From Caenorhabditis remanei (Eukaryota > Nematoda > Chromadorea > Rhabditida > Rhabditidae): a stretch of 64,000 bases of DNA. The notes beneath the pieces were generated by a model, which saw only the letters and a program-made list of their open reading frames with translations, was not told where the DNA came from and made no database searches. The translations under genes were made by a program, and so were the position numbers. Position 1 is the stretch's first letter; the number at the start of each line of letters is the position of its first letter. The stretch covers positions 7,936,001 to 8,000,000 of the forward strand of contig NC_071332.1 in NCBI RefSeq assembly GCF_010183535.1, given 5' to 3'. Of this stretch, positions 11,558-23,747 are shown piece after piece.

Positions 11558-12468
11558 TTTGTTGAAATTCGCAGTAAACAGAATAATTGAAGTGAAATCA
11601 GAAGAAAAATCGTTTTAAAAAATTGGTTTCAAGTCGCCGCTCAAATCTCTTCTCAGTAGAGCGCGCTTCGACCGAATTTTAAAATTCGAGAATTTTTCAG
11701 AATTCAGAATTCTTTCTAAAATGAACGAGAAAAAATCATATCCAAGCTGAAAAAGGCATAAATTAACACTTCATAACTATAGAAAATAATAAAGATTGAA
11801 CTCTTAATGCCAAGAAACCATTTTATTCCATGACCCACACTAATTGAACAGAAACTGAAAAGAATATTGAAGAAAAAATGAAAATAAAAAAGTTGATAAT
11901 GTTTATTAGCAGTCAACATGGAATTCTGAAGTAAGTCTTTCATGAAAGCATATTCATCCTCAAGTTCCAGACTGCTTCCGTCGAGAAATCAGTTTTTAAA
12001 GGAAGTTGGAACAATACACGAAATCCAGGTTATTTAAATTTCAGGCAAAAGAGGTGAAGTTAACAAACATGAACACAGATGATCAAAGCACGTTTCTCGA
12101 CCAGTGAACAGTTTCCGTCAGTTTCAGGGTGCATTATATTGTCTGCTCGTGGCTGTGAATGCAATGCAGCTAGTTTTTTGTACAGCATCTGATCTCTAGA
12201 GGTGATATGCAAATATTTCTCTCATTCTCTAATTTTGAACAATGTCATCAAAACAGATGACAAAATGATTGTATCTGTTGGTGTGAGAGATATTGAAAAG
12301 AAAGAAAAACGTTTCAAAAATAAAGTGTCATAGTTCATTTGAACCCACTGATCTTCTTCTTTCTCTTCTTCTTTTATCTTTTTTCCACGCGACATTTGCT
12401 TCAGTTCTCTATCTCTTTTTACCACTTGTGACTGACATACACGTTTTGTCTTTCAATTGATTTTTAAA
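11558..12468. promoter_or_regulatory. Divergent intergenic region between pms-2 and an nhr gene
   Basis: About 0.9 kb between two genes transcribed away from each other, so it must contain both promoters. No specific element was identified. Two minus-strand open frames (11716-11943 and 12222-12425) are hydrophobic or lysine-rich low-complexity runs without domain evidence. Confidence 0.5.
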
Positions 12469-14070
12469 ATGAAGGAAACTGAAGAACTCTGTCTCGTTTG
12501 CAATGATGCGTCCAGTGGATATCATTACGGAGTTCCTTCCTGTAATGGATGGTGAGTTTTTTAAAATTGAAATTTCAGTGCAAATCTTCTCTGAGAGTTA
12601 AAGATAACAGAGAAAAATTGAGTTCACTCTTATCGCCTGTTTGTTTGCTAAAAGTCCACACCCAAAGTTAAGATTATTGTAAAAAAGAAGATAACACCAA
12701 AATACCAGCAAATTAAAAACGGAATTTCAGCAAAACCTTCTTCCGTCGAACAATAATGAAAAAACAGCTATTTGTTTGTCAACATGAAAAGAATTGCCCA
12801 GTAGACAGAAGTATCCGATGTGCATGTCGTTACTGTAGATTTGAGAAGTGTATTCAAGTTGGAATGGATCGATCTGCACTTCAAGCATCAAGAGATCGTA
12901 TTGGATACACTAAAAGAACAAAAAGACCGAAAGTGAAAGAAGTCTCGTTCAGTAGTTCCAGTTCAATGTCTCCTCAGAGTTATATTGTTGAATCTCCTGG
13001 ATACGCTCAGAAGGCGTTCGAAACTTATTGGAGTTACGTGGCAAGTAGAGAGAAAGCGTGAGTTGATTCCACCTAATTCTGAATCGATTGTACAATTTTA
13101 TAGGTCAAATGAACTCCGATTATCTGATTACTCACCAAAAAGAAGTTTGAAAGAAGCACTTTGTTCGAAGAGTTTGCTCAATGATCCCATCTTTCTGAGC
13201 AATCACACAGCTGTGGTATGTTTTTTAAATTATTATTCTTAAAAAACTATTCTTGAAACCTCAGAGTCCTCGTCATACATACACTGAGCTTCGATTTATT
13301 AAACAAAGTGACTATCATTATTGGCATGAAAGAGACTGGTTTGTGCTGACGGAATATGCAAAAACGTTCAAAGTTTTCACAGATTTGTGCTACGAAGACA
13401 AGGTTTTTTTTTTCAAAAACAAATTTCAAACGGTCAGACAATAACAATTTAGGCTGAACTTGTTCGACATGCAGCCATCACCATTCCAGCACTAAATCAA
13501 GTTTATAATTCGCCGGACCATGGACCTGATACTGTAGTATTTCCAGATGGAACATATTACGATAGAACTCATGAACCTACAAGGCCTGCTGGTCTAAACC
13601 GAAAGAAATATCAAGTATTGGATCTAGTGTTGAAACCATTCAGGGATATTAAGATCAATTTCAATGAGTTTGCTGCATTCAAAGCTATTACTTTCTTGAA
13701 TCCAGGTACGAGACTTTTTTGAATTCCTTAAAATCCCACTATTCGATTTCAGACGCAGACGTCTCATTAACTGCAAAACTAGCAATCAATGAAGAACGAG
13801 TGGCTGTTACAAAACAACTTTATGACTTCATGGTCAGAAATGATGGTGTTGAGAAGGCAATCCGACGGTAGTTTAATTACTAAGACTATCAATTGAAGTA
13901 TTTAAGATTTCAGATTCAGCAGACTCATTCTCATTGGAACGTCGATGTCGAAAATGGCATGTGAATCTAAAGAAGCTGTATGGATTGCTGATTTCTTCGA
14001 AAACATTGGATACACCAGTTTTGCAAAGGAATTATTTTTTGGAGAGCATAATTCTGAGTCAGAATTGTAA
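12469..14070 (+). CDS. Nuclear hormone receptor (nhr-68/nhr-101-like), first of a tandem pair
   Basis: Seven exons join in frame to about 394 residues. The DNA-binding domain occupies residues 8-85: CLVCNDASSGYHYGVPSCNG, then CKTFFRRTIMKKQLFVC, NCPVDRSIRCACRYCRFEKC and [13 protein letters not shown], giving both zinc fingers with eight cysteines and the nematode CNGCK P-box. A serine-rich hinge follows (SFSSSSSMSPQSY). The ligand-binding domain covers about 160-394 with [39 protein letters not shown] and FFGE near the end. It acts as a ligand-regulated transcription factor in the nucleus. In C. elegans pms-2 has two similar receptors, nhr-68 and nhr-101, close by (from memory). Which of them this is cannot be settled from sequence alone, so no symbol is given. 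AATAAA lies shortly after the stop. Confidence 0.9.
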
Positions 14071-14991
14071 ACTTCATTTGAAACATTGTAAAAATGAAAT
14101 TGTCGGGTTGTAAATAAATAATTGTTTCTGTTGAAAGGCCCTTGTTCCAGTGTGAATATGTCGTCTATGTTGCAAAAAAGTTAACATTTTCATCAGGAAA
14201 TTCGAATTATCCTAACCGGAAGACGGTGCAAGAATCTTGCTAACACTTTGGCATGATTCTCTAGCTTTAATGATCTACAAATCGAGATGTCTTCAGTTGT
14301 TATCTCAGAACTGCGTACATGTAATTTATCAGACAGTGAATAACTTACTGTTTTTAAATCTCAAATGCTTGATTTGGTGAACCTATACCTCTTTAGTTCC
14401 AATACTTTTGACAGATGCGTTTTCTTTTTTCCCATTCTTCCCACACCTCAAAAGATATGAATCTGTAAGATAAGACAACACGAACGGACTCATAATGCAC
14501 CCTTCTTTTCTCTCAATATCTCACTAATCGATGTTTGGTTCGCTGGGCGATAAGAAACACGTGTGGACTGCATTTCTCCAATCGAGAGACAGGAGAACAT
14601 GATCACAGTTCACTTCGTGGACACTGATAGTTATCTGTCTTTTTCCCTTCTTCTCTATTTCCAACAGTCACCATGTGTTATTTCTAGCAGACCGCTTTCG
14701 GTACACGTTTTTGTCAAAATGTGTGTAAATTGTTGATATTGTGTACTTTAGATAATCTGTAAAATAATAATGTTGATGGAAGTTGACTTTGATCGGTTTG
14801 ACGGAGCGACAGAAATTTCAGCATCATTTGAAATTGTCTAGCTTTGTAGCTTTTCTTCCATTTTCCGTTTCCTCTACTTTTCTTTATTTCTGATCTGTTT
14901 TTGATTTCTTTTTGGTTTCTTTGAACTGTCCTTCTGTAGACCTCGTGTCTTTTATCTTATTTGAAAACATTCAGATTCAAACTTCATTCTC
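14071..14991. promoter_or_regulatory. Spacer between the two nhr genes
   Basis: About 0.9 kb. It starts with the AATAAA signal of the first nhr gene and ends in CATTCAG 15-20 bases before the second nhr start, a plausible trans-splice acceptor. Pyrimidine-rich tracts near 14620-14700 and 14850-14930 are visible. No gene was recognised. Confidence 0.5.
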
Positions 14992-16553
14992 ATGGAAAAC
15001 AAGGAGCTGTGTCTCGTGTGTCAAGACTTCTCAAGTGGATATCATTATGGAATTCCGTCATGTAATGGATGGTAAGCTGATTCTTCCATGCTCTTAAGCT
15101 CACTCTGATATTTTCAGCAAAACCTTCTTCCGTCGAACAGTTATGAAAAAACAGAAATTCGTTTGTCAATTCGATCAAAACTGTCCTGTTGACAAGAGTA
15201 TCCGCTGTGCTTGCCGATTTTGTCGATTCGAGAAATGTCTCAAAGTGGGAATGGATAGATCTGCCCTTCAAGCATCAAGAGATCCAATTGGTTACACGAA
15301 GAGAAATAAAAAACCAGAACGTCAACTGACAACGGAAATAAATAGTGATGAATCGAGTAGTGGAAGTCCAGAAAGACAAATCTCACCGGTCAGAACTTTC
15401 GAAAACACTTTGAATCTGCTTTCTGTCAAGGAGAAGTCGTATGTTTTTTAAAAATCCGTTTTGTTGAGGAAACCTCCGAAATTTTCAGAGCAAACGAACT
15501 TCGACTTTCTTCATATCTTCCAAAAAGAAGTTTGAAACAAGCTCTTTGTTCAAAATCTCTTCTGAATGATCCGATTTTTATGAGCAAACATGCCACCGTA
15601 GTGAGTTCTCAGATTTTAAAAATTTTGAATTGACTGAAATTCAAACCATTCAGAGTCCCCGGCACACTTGTGAAAATTTGAGATTTATAACCCAGGATGA
15701 CTATCATTATTGGCACGAAAGAGACTGGTTTGTGCTAACGGAATATGCAAAAACGTTCAGTACTTTCAAAAAGATGTCCTATCATGACAAGGTGAGTTTT
15801 TAAAAAGTTTTTACAAATCTTGGAAATCTAGGAATGAAAAATCGAAAACGCTATTGTAATTGGATACGTCAGGGATCAATTAGTGAACTCTCCTTCATTA
15901 CCGTAGTCTGGGCGGTGCTTCCCTATCAGTCGCATCACTTTTTCTTCCTTTTCAGGCAGAATTGGTTCGCCACGCTGCCATTGTCATACCGGTTCTGAAT
16001 CAAGTTTACACCTCTCCAGACCATGGACTCGATACCGTAGTATTTCCAGATGGTACCTACTACGATAGAACCCATGAACCTACAAGGCCTGCTGGTCTTA
16101 ATCGGAAGAAGTATCAAGTGTTGGATCTGGTATTGAAACCGTTCCGGGAGATGGAAATAAACTTTAATGAATTCGCCGCATTTAAAGCTATTACTTTCTT
16201 GAATCCAGGTAACTCTGACTATCATTTTATCATTTGTTTTTTGAAATTTTTCGTCAGATGCGGATGTGTCACTTGAAGCCAAACATGAAATCAACACTGA
16301 ACGAGTGGAAATAACCAAACAACTTTATGCTTATATGCTTCAAAAAGATGGACTTGAGAAAGCAATTTACAGGTTTCTATCTATTTTAATTCACGTCCAA
16401 TCAGCGATTTTCAGGTTTGGTCGTCTGATTTTGATGGGAACAACAATGTCAAAAATGGCATGTGAATCGAAAGAAGCCGTTTGGATTGCTGACTTTTTCG
16501 AGAATATCGGATTCACGTCGTTTGCGAAAGAACTCTTCTTTGGTGACAGTTGA
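14992..16553 (+). CDS. Nuclear hormone receptor (nhr-68/nhr-101-like), second of a tandem pair
   Basis: It has the same exon layout as the preceding nhr gene. The DNA-binding domain reads [37 protein letters not shown] and [20 protein letters not shown]. The hinge ([20 protein letters not shown]) differs completely from its partner. The ligand-binding domain shares long near-identical blocks, including [40 protein letters not shown] and [20 protein letters not shown], and ends ELFFGDS. The intron at about 15793-15956 is longer than its counterpart. This is a recent tandem duplicate with conserved ligand-pocket segments and a free hinge. Role by family: nuclear transcription factor. It likely corresponds to the other of nhr-68 and nhr-101. 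AATAAA follows at about 16664. Confidence 0.9.
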
Positions 16554-17312
16554 ATTTTGGACAGGAATTGATTCTTTTGAGATCTCACACAAATTCTTTC
16601 ACTTTTTCTGGTTTTTGTTAAGTTTGAAAAGTTGCGCAATGCAAAACATTTTGTTATTCAACTCAATAAAATTTTAAAAATTTTTTGGAAGAGTATTCAG
16701 CTGAATGCTAGTTTTTAGCGGGAAAATTAATTGTGACAAAGTTCTGACCGATAATTGAAGAATCTCTCCAACCTTTCCTCTCCCACTTGCAGTTATCCCG
16801 TCTTAACCTGGGTTGCTAATAGACCTGGGTTGCTAATAGATGTGTTCCACGCTACAGTAATCTTTGAATTCAACACTACAACCAACTTGATATATGCTAT
16901 TTTGCTATTAAAAAAAACAACTTTTTTTCTAGATTGGCGTGTTTTAGAAGTTACAAACTCTGTGAGAGTCGTATTATTTGACAAAGAAAAGTCAACAAGA
17001 ACTCCGTTCAATCGTTCAGTACCTGTCGTTGCACCACGTGGTTGAATGGAATTGGGACTGTAGAAACTTATATTCAAACAAAAAAAAAGCTATTTCAAAA
17101 ACCCAAACTTATATAAATGCTAGTTTTAATTTTCCTTTCATGCATCATGCAAAATGAAGAAGTGACCAATAAAAAACAAATTTCCGTTTGCTTTAATCTT
17201 TCAAACTCTAAAAAGACTGACGAATTCAGAGACCTATAATTTCGACAAGAAAATTATCCTATTTTACCCAACTAGATTTTATTTTGAGGCAGTTTCAGAC
17301 TGATCTAACAAA
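16554..17312. other. Intergenic between nhr and srx genes
   Basis: About 0.76 kb without a supported gene. It contains a perfect 17-bp tandem duplication (annotated separately) and the 3' end signals of the upstream nhr gene. Open frames at 16755-17045 and 16793-17077 lie on opposite strands over the same bases and look like chance. Confidence 0.55.
16807..16840. repeat. Perfect 17-bp tandem duplication
   Basis: The unit CCTGGGTTGCTAATAGA occurs twice in direct succession with no mismatch. No function is apparent. It probably arose by replication slippage or double-strand break repair. Confidence 0.9.
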
Positions 17313-18692
17313 ATGAGCTCTAGTCTCTTCACTTCAGATTCTTATCAGGAAATGGATGCTTTCAATGACGGTCTCAGTTTATTTTCAGCTTCTTTGGTTT
17401 TGATAGTGAGTTGATATTTCCATGTTTCAGATGGAAGCCTTACATTTCCAGATTGGAGTATTCGGCGTGGTTACGAATTCATCAATTCTTTTCATATTTT
17501 ATAAGGAGAAGTCAGAAAAAACTGCATTCAATTTGATTTGTTTTTTCCGTGCTGCGTCGAATGTCGTTATTTTATCAGCCACGTTCTTATCCGTTTCCCA
17601 AAAATAATGATGTAAGTGTGGTAAATCAGGGAAATTTTGAATTACAACAGAAATACGAGTATTATAAATAAAATCTGGGTACGTTCACAGACAAATTGAG
17701 GTCAGATGGATTTTCAGAATATTTTATTTTTGAAATCTTTACACGAAACGAGTAAACAAAGAGAAAATAAATAAATTCCCTTTTTCTCACAAATCTTCAT
17801 CCCACTTCAGAGGATATTCCATCTACTCAGCTTCTCTGGAGTCATTCCTAATCCATCTCAGTTTGACTCTTTATCTTGGAAACGAATACCAAATTATTAT
17901 GGTTGCATTAAACCGTTTTTGTGCCTTATTCCTACCCATGTACTACTCCATTCTCTGTGGCTTTATACCTACATTAGTCATTCTGTCCGTGATATATTCA
18001 TTTCGTTTGGGCAAAGTTATCTTTGAACATGACAATCATGTATCCACGAATTGCTATACGTCATTCTCAGTAGAGTTTCTCTCTTGGATTTACGATCCAA
18101 ATCCAGAATGTGAAGTGGATGATAACATTTTAGAAGTAATTTTCTACACATTTATAACAATGAGTATTATCAATGTTGTCACTTTTCTGAAAATTATTAG
18201 TTTCTACTGGGTAAAAGTTTGTTTGCTCTTATACCGATCCAAATATTTTCTAGTTTACAGATAAGAAATGACGGGAATCCAATGGATAAGGAAGCGAGAA
18301 AACGGATGAAGAGAAATATCATTCTGTTCTTTCAAACAATATTTCAAGACTCTCTTTATCTTATTGATTTGATATTCACTTTCAAGTTAAGGTTGTTAGA
18401 TTTCACTCACATTCTGAGTTTAATTGCTACTTCTTCCAGCGGACTGAGCACACATCGATTCTGGACATTTTTGAGTGGAACATTAGTATGGGAATTCGTT
18501 CATTCTGTTGATGGGTTAGAAGGTGCCTGAAAAAAATGCCTTTGGGAAAAGTACACTTTCAGGTTTATCATGATGATGTTTAATGAGCGTCTGTCATTTC
18601 TCAAGAAGAGATTTCACCCAACACCTTCAATTACCAATATTCAATCGGGAAGGCAAAATGCAGTCAATACTACGCTATCGATTGTTGGATGA
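17313..18692 (+). pseudogene. srx-type 7TM chemoreceptor with a single-base frameshift in exon 2
   Basis: Every part of an srx gene is present: MSSSLFTSDSYQEMDAFNDG in exon 1, IGVFGVVTNSSILFIFYKEK, KTAFNLICFFRAASNVVIL, YLGNEYQIIMVALNRFCALF with the downstream LPMYYSILCGF, helix 5 ending FLKIISFYW, NIILFFQTIFQDSLYLIDLI, HRFWTFLSGTLVWEFVHSVD and a tail ending LSIVG. At the end of exon 2, where sisters read FFPKTML before the donor, this copy reads SVSQK and then stops. One missing base at about 17594-17601 would restore FPK-x-M and the normal GTAAGT donor. It is therefore either a very young pseudogene or an otherwise intact gene with a base lost in the assembly. Splice sites elsewhere are canonical. 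The intron after exon 2 (about 200 bp) is long for this family. Confidence 0.75.
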
Positions 18693-19605
18693 ACTACCAG
18701 AAATTAAGAACTTGAAATATATCTTTCATTGAGATGAAAACTCCTAAATTACTAACTGTTCCAATTCTAAAAGTTCCAGTTTATACGAATAGCAGTTTGG
18801 TTGTTTTGAAAGATCGTTCCAAAAATCCAGATTAGGAAAGTACTTTCTTGTTTACTAAAGGGCGTCTCTACGCCCACCAGATTGTGCTAAAAGGCTGGAC
18901 AGGTCAGAATAATCAGTCAGGAAATGAATCGCTTGATCAAATCACAATACCCAAGCAAAAATTGGTTGCCTAAAAACAACTGAAATGCAGGTGAAAGACT
19001 TTCTGAAGCAGACAAAGGGAATTATGATATTTTATTAATTTTTCTGGTTTAGGAAAACCGCGAACACAACGAAGTGAAGAAATAAGCAACAGAAAAAAAT
19101 AAATTTCCAGCAAACTAGAGTTCTCAAAGAATGTTACCAATTTTGAATCACATTGTCTGAACTTTACATTCCACTTATGCTCAACATTTTTTACAACCAC
19201 CAATTCAGAAGGAAAGTTGCCTTGCTATTCTCTATATGACCAACGATTACTCAGCCTCTTGTTCAAAAGAGTAAACAACAAACGTTATCCATGAGCCGAG
19301 TGTGATTTCTCCAACTCTCCAATTCATTATCTATCCTCTCGGGTACTCCTAATTCACGAGAAGCTTCTAATTACTACCTTCTCCTTGTTTTTCCTTTTCA
19401 TTCATTGTGACTAGAGAGTATCACAAAATCAGTTCAACTTCTATTCCCTTTCTTTTTTCCCATATTTTCCATATAAATCACACGATTCCACGTCACAAAG
19501 AACTGTTGAGAATGCCATGAGAGAGTCCATTTTTCAGGGGGAAAACCTCCTTCCCTTTCAGAAGCACTTTTCAGTTTTCACGTAATCTTTCTTTCAGAAC
19601 AAAGA
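18693..19605. other. Intergenic, no supported gene
   Basis: About 0.9 kb between two srx genes. A minus-strand open frame (18970-19203) has no domain. The segment ends with CTTTCAG eight bases before the next srx start, which is a plausible trans-splice or 5' intron acceptor. Confidence 0.55.
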
Positions 19606-20831
19606 ATGATTGACAACGAGGAGTTCAATTATACTAATTCTCTTAATTTACTTGTTGCATTTTTAATAATTTCAGTGAGTTCCTATCAATTTTTCGCTTT
19701 AAAACTTTTCAATTACAAAAACTCAGATTGGAGTGTTTGGAGTAATCTGTAATTCCGCGATTGTCTACATCTATTTGAAAGAAAACTCCGAGAAAACGGC
19801 GTTCAATTTGATTTGTTTCTTTCGAGCGATATCTAATGTTATTATTTTAACCAATGTCTTCATGATCACCTTTTTCCCAAAAACAATGTTGTAAGTTTTT
19901 TTTCCGAAGAGAAGATTCTATAATATCCATCTTCCATATTCCAGAGGTTACTCCCCATACCCACCGGTCATCGAATCTTGGTTAATCAACACATCAAACA
20001 CTTTATATCTTGGAAATGAATATCAGATAGTGCTGGTGGCTTTGAATCGATTTTGTGCTCTATTCTTTCCAATGAAATACTCCAAAGTTTTCTCTGTCTT
20101 CAACACAACTATTGTTTTGGTTGCTATCTACATTTACAGAATTGTCAAGAAAATTATAGAACTTTGGCCTCAATCAAGTACTGTTCCATTTATTTACATA
20201 AACATATTGATTTAATTTCCAGTGAAAGGGTGCCATGCCTTGTATTCCACAAAAGCTCTTGCTTGGTCCTATAGCGATGCAAAGGAGTGTGCTGATTGGG
20301 AAGACGATGCACTTGTAGTTATTTTCTACACTTTCATAGCAATGTCTATCTTAAATACGATAACTTTTGTGAAGATTCTTCATTTTTATAGAGTGAGTTT
20401 TGATGGAAACTTACTAATTTCTTTACTAATATTTTGTTCCAGAAACGAAGTTCTGATCAAGATAAAGATACTAGGAAGAGGATGAGAAAGAACACGATCC
20501 ATTTCCTGCAAACAATGATGCAAGATTCCTTATATTTGATTGATCTCACTTTTACTTTCGAACTGAGTTCTTGGAGTACCCATAGAGTATGGACGTATGT
20601 TAGTGGAACATTGATTTGGGAACTGCTGCACACTACTGACGGGTGAGTGTAAGAAGTCACAGATGGAATGGTTAAGGGTTGTCTTACAGATTCATTATGG
20701 TGATGTTCAACGAAAGGCTTTCATTTTTCAAGAAGAAAATCTCAAACTCTTCCGTAATTCCAGTCACAGCGACTCCTTCACCACTTCGAAGAGGAACTAT
20801 TTCAGTTTCAACCATTCCATCGATAAAGTAA
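19606..20831 (+). CDS. srx-type 7TM chemoreceptor, complete
   Basis: Exon 1 reads MIDNEEFNYTNSLNLLVAFL. It is followed by IGVFGVICNSAIVYIYLKEN, KTAFNLICFFRAISNVIIL, FFPKTML at the exon 2 donor, NTLYLGNEYQIVLVALNRFC with the downstream ALFFPMKYSKVF, and IVLVAIYIYRIVKKIIEL. After an intron come KGCHALYSTKALAWSYSDAK, helix 5 NTITFVKILHFYR, RKNTIHFLQTMMQDSLYLID, HRVWTYVSGTLIWELLHTTD and a serine/threonine-rich tail ending STIPSIK. All junctions are GT-AG and in frame. Closest by eye to the frameshifted neighbour upstream (shared KTAFNLICFFRA), so the two are probably recent duplicates. Sensory GPCR by family. AATAAA follows near 20898. Confidence 0.87.
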
Positions 20832-21445
20832 AACTTTATTCAATTTTGTTTTTTGGTATACAACCTGAATCAGGTTTCATGGTCACTGTTTATAATCAAT
20901 AAAGATTTTTTCAAAAAAGAAAACAATGAGTACAATTTGACTCACCACCTTATGAATTGCTGCTGCTCAACATTAGTACAGCCTGATTTGACTCTCTTGA
21001 AATGAGATGAAATACGATTTGTGTAATTTTTTGATTACGACCAAGTCCTCTCTGATTTAGTAAACTGAGTTCTGTACTATTTTGAATATTCACATTGTAG
21101 TCATCTCCACCTCAGAAATGAGAAGCTCATAAATTTCAGATTAACGTGGTTATTCGGAAACAGCTTCTCAGATTCACTACTATCCACATCCAGTTTTACT
21201 TGACTCATATAGCATTTTGTATCAGAACTTTGACCTAATCTAGTGCATTGTCAGAACAACACAACTAAAAGTTCCATGCAAAAAAGAGTTAGTCTCTGAA
21301 CGTCACCAATCGGCGAGTGATTTGCCTGTGATATGTTTCGGCAGAGAAATTCGACCTATAATTAGATCAAAATTCGCAAATAAACAGCGTTTACACCGCG
21401 CATACTCCGACTTCACATCCAGTTTCTTGTCCATGCAAGCTGGAA
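20832..21445. other. Intergenic, no supported gene
   Basis: About 0.6 kb spacer with the polyadenylation signal of the upstream srx gene near 20898. Nothing else was recognised. Confidence 0.55.
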
Positions 21446-22765
21446 ATGAGCACTATGTCAAATTCTACAAGCAACTTTTATAACTATAAAGACAATGTCA
21501 ATCTCATTTCAGGGATATTGACTTTTGTGGTAAGTCTATATATCTTTTTCTTCCCAAAAACTGTATTTTGAGTTTCAGATTGGAGTATTTGGGGCAATTT
21601 GTAACTACACGATTGTCCATGTATTCATTGTGAGCCCTGATAAAACTTCTTTCAATCTCATCTGTTTTTTCCGTGCTCTCATTAACTTTTATATTCTCGT
21701 CACTACATTTTTAGGTGTATTTCTTCCTTCAACTCTTCTGTAAGTTCAAAAAATCCTCTGACAGTGTGCCATAAATTCCTTCAACTTTCAGAGGCTATTC
21801 AGTCTACTCTCAAGCCTTCGAATCGTGGAATCTGAATTTAAGTATGTCTCTCTATCTGGGAAACGAATATCAGATCACTTTGGTTGCTCTCAACAGATTT
21901 TGTGCTCTTTTCTTTCCCCGTTACTACACGAAAATCTTTGCGATTCGACCGACTTTATTTGTGATTATTGTATTTTATGTGTATAGATTGGTAGTGGTTA
22001 TTTATATGACCGCGGTTGATGTTGGTAAGAATTTAGTATCATTAAAAACAACAAAAACTCAAAAAAACCGAGTTTGAAGAGTTCAAAATTCAATGTTACC
22101 AACTTCTCATTCAGAGAAAAAACAAATAGAGAGAAGGAAGTCTAAATTTTGACTGATTAATTCAATTCGGTAAATCCATTTATTTCCAGCCCGCGGGTGT
22201 TTCTATTTCTTCTCAACTATCACTCTCGCGTGGCAATATCCATTTGATCCTGTGTGTTGGTTCGAAGATAATATTATGATAATTGTTCTGACCACATTTA
22301 TTGGCACGACCTGTCTTAACATGATTACTTTTGTCAGAATTCTAAAGTTCTATCGGGTAACTCGAACATGGAAACATGATAAAAACTCATTTGTTTCAGT
22401 CAATGAATACACATGACAGAGATACAAGAACTAGAGTCCGAAAGAATGCAATGCTATTCTTCCAAACCGTTCTTCAAGACTCTCTTTACATTATTGATCT
22501 ATCATCCACATTCAAATTAGGAGCACTAAGTACTCATCGAATGTGGACTTCCATCAGCGGAACACTAGTCTGGGAGTCACTTCACGCACTAGATGGGTTT
22601 GTGAAGACGCCCTCTGTTCCAATTTATGCAACTCTTTCCAGATTCATCATGCTCATGTTCAACGACAGATTCTCATTTCTCTGCGCTCGCAACGAATCTC
22701 CAGAGACGAGTACATCTGCAGTTCCACGACGAGCACCAGTCCATCCTTTAGGTTCTGTAGGATAA
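21446..22765 (+). CDS. srx-type 7TM chemoreceptor, complete
   Basis: It starts MSTMSNSTSNFYNYKDNVNL; a second Met three codons downstream is an alternative start. Then follow IGVFGAICNYTIVHVFIVSP, KTSFNLICFFRALINFYIL, LGNEYQITLVALNRFCALFF with PRYYTKIFAIR, and FVIIVFYVYRLVVVIYMT. An intron of about 165 bp leads to RGCFYFFSTITLAWQY and FEDNIMIIVL. After helix 5 (LNMITFVRILKFYR) come RKNAMLFFQTVLQDSLYIID, HRMWTSISGTLVWESLHALD, FIMLMFNDRFSFL and a tail with RRAPVHPLGSVG. Splice sites are canonical and no lesion is seen. AATAAA follows at about 22802. Family function: chemosensory G-protein-coupled receptor. The ligand is unknown. Confidence 0.87.
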
Positions 22766-23747
22766 TTGTGTGTTTTATGTAGTCTATGTCCAATGTATCT
22801 CAATAAATGTTCATGAAAAAATTGTCTTTGTCTGTTGAATGACTGAATTTGATTCCAGGTTTTCAAGTGGAAATCACGGATTGCGATAATGGTGAAGCAG
22901 GTCTCAACACTTATCCTCTGTATTATCTTCAGAAGAACAACAGAAAACTTTCAAACAAGATTCGACCACAAATAATCATTAATGGTCCTGATAATTAGAA
23001 GAGCCATTCGATTCAATTCCAAAATTCCCCATTTTTAATAAAGATTATTTCTCTTTTCTCTGTATTGCTCAGTATAAATAGAGTCTGCTCAAATATTCTT
23101 AAAATATGCGCGCTACCTCCCTTGAGCAGTTTTTACCTGGATGATCAGAACAAGACAGTCAACAAAGCGTGACCAAACCGCTGGGGGATTCGTTGAAAAT
23201 TAAGTCGAACTCGTGCCTGGCTCTCACTTATTCTGAATATCATCGCTTCATTAGTCTCTGCTCTGAGGTTCGTCCAGATTCCTTTTTTCTTCCTTTTCTT
23301 TCCCATTATTCCCAAAAACCTGTCCGTAATTCGTCATTTCCTTGTTTACCGCCATCCATATTTCCTTGTGAGCTCATCCGTTTCGTACCTCTAGCCAAAT
23401 TATAACGTGATCGATGCTCTTTTTGACGACAGCTGTATTTTACTCGTTTTATTTTTCTTAATAAACCCCATACTTTCCAAAATTATATAAGATTGAGGTG
23501 TTCGTATAGGCACTTGTGATTGAGATTGTCTTTGAGTCATTTTTATTCAACAATCAGAATCTCAGATTCATATGAAAGTTCATTATTAACTCCCTGTAGT
23601 GTCTGGCTTAACCAAGAATACTTGTTCTCTCTATATATAACTTCCAACGAACTCATTTTGCTGGGAGAATTCGAACACCTCTTGGTACAGTGAAACATTT
23701 GAATTCTTTTATCTGCCAATGTTTCCATAACCGATTCATCATTCAGA
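22766..23747. other. Intergenic, no supported gene
   Basis: About 1 kb. It contains the upstream gene's polyadenylation signal (about 22802) and ends in ATTCAG immediately before the next srx ATG, consistent with a trans-splice acceptor. Open frames at 23169-23405 and 23543-23779 show no domain. Confidence 0.55.

Noticed and set aside
11716..11943. Hydrophobic 75-codon frame upstream of pms-2
   Set aside because: Composition is typical of AT-rich intergenic DNA (Phe, Ile, Ser); no family resemblance.
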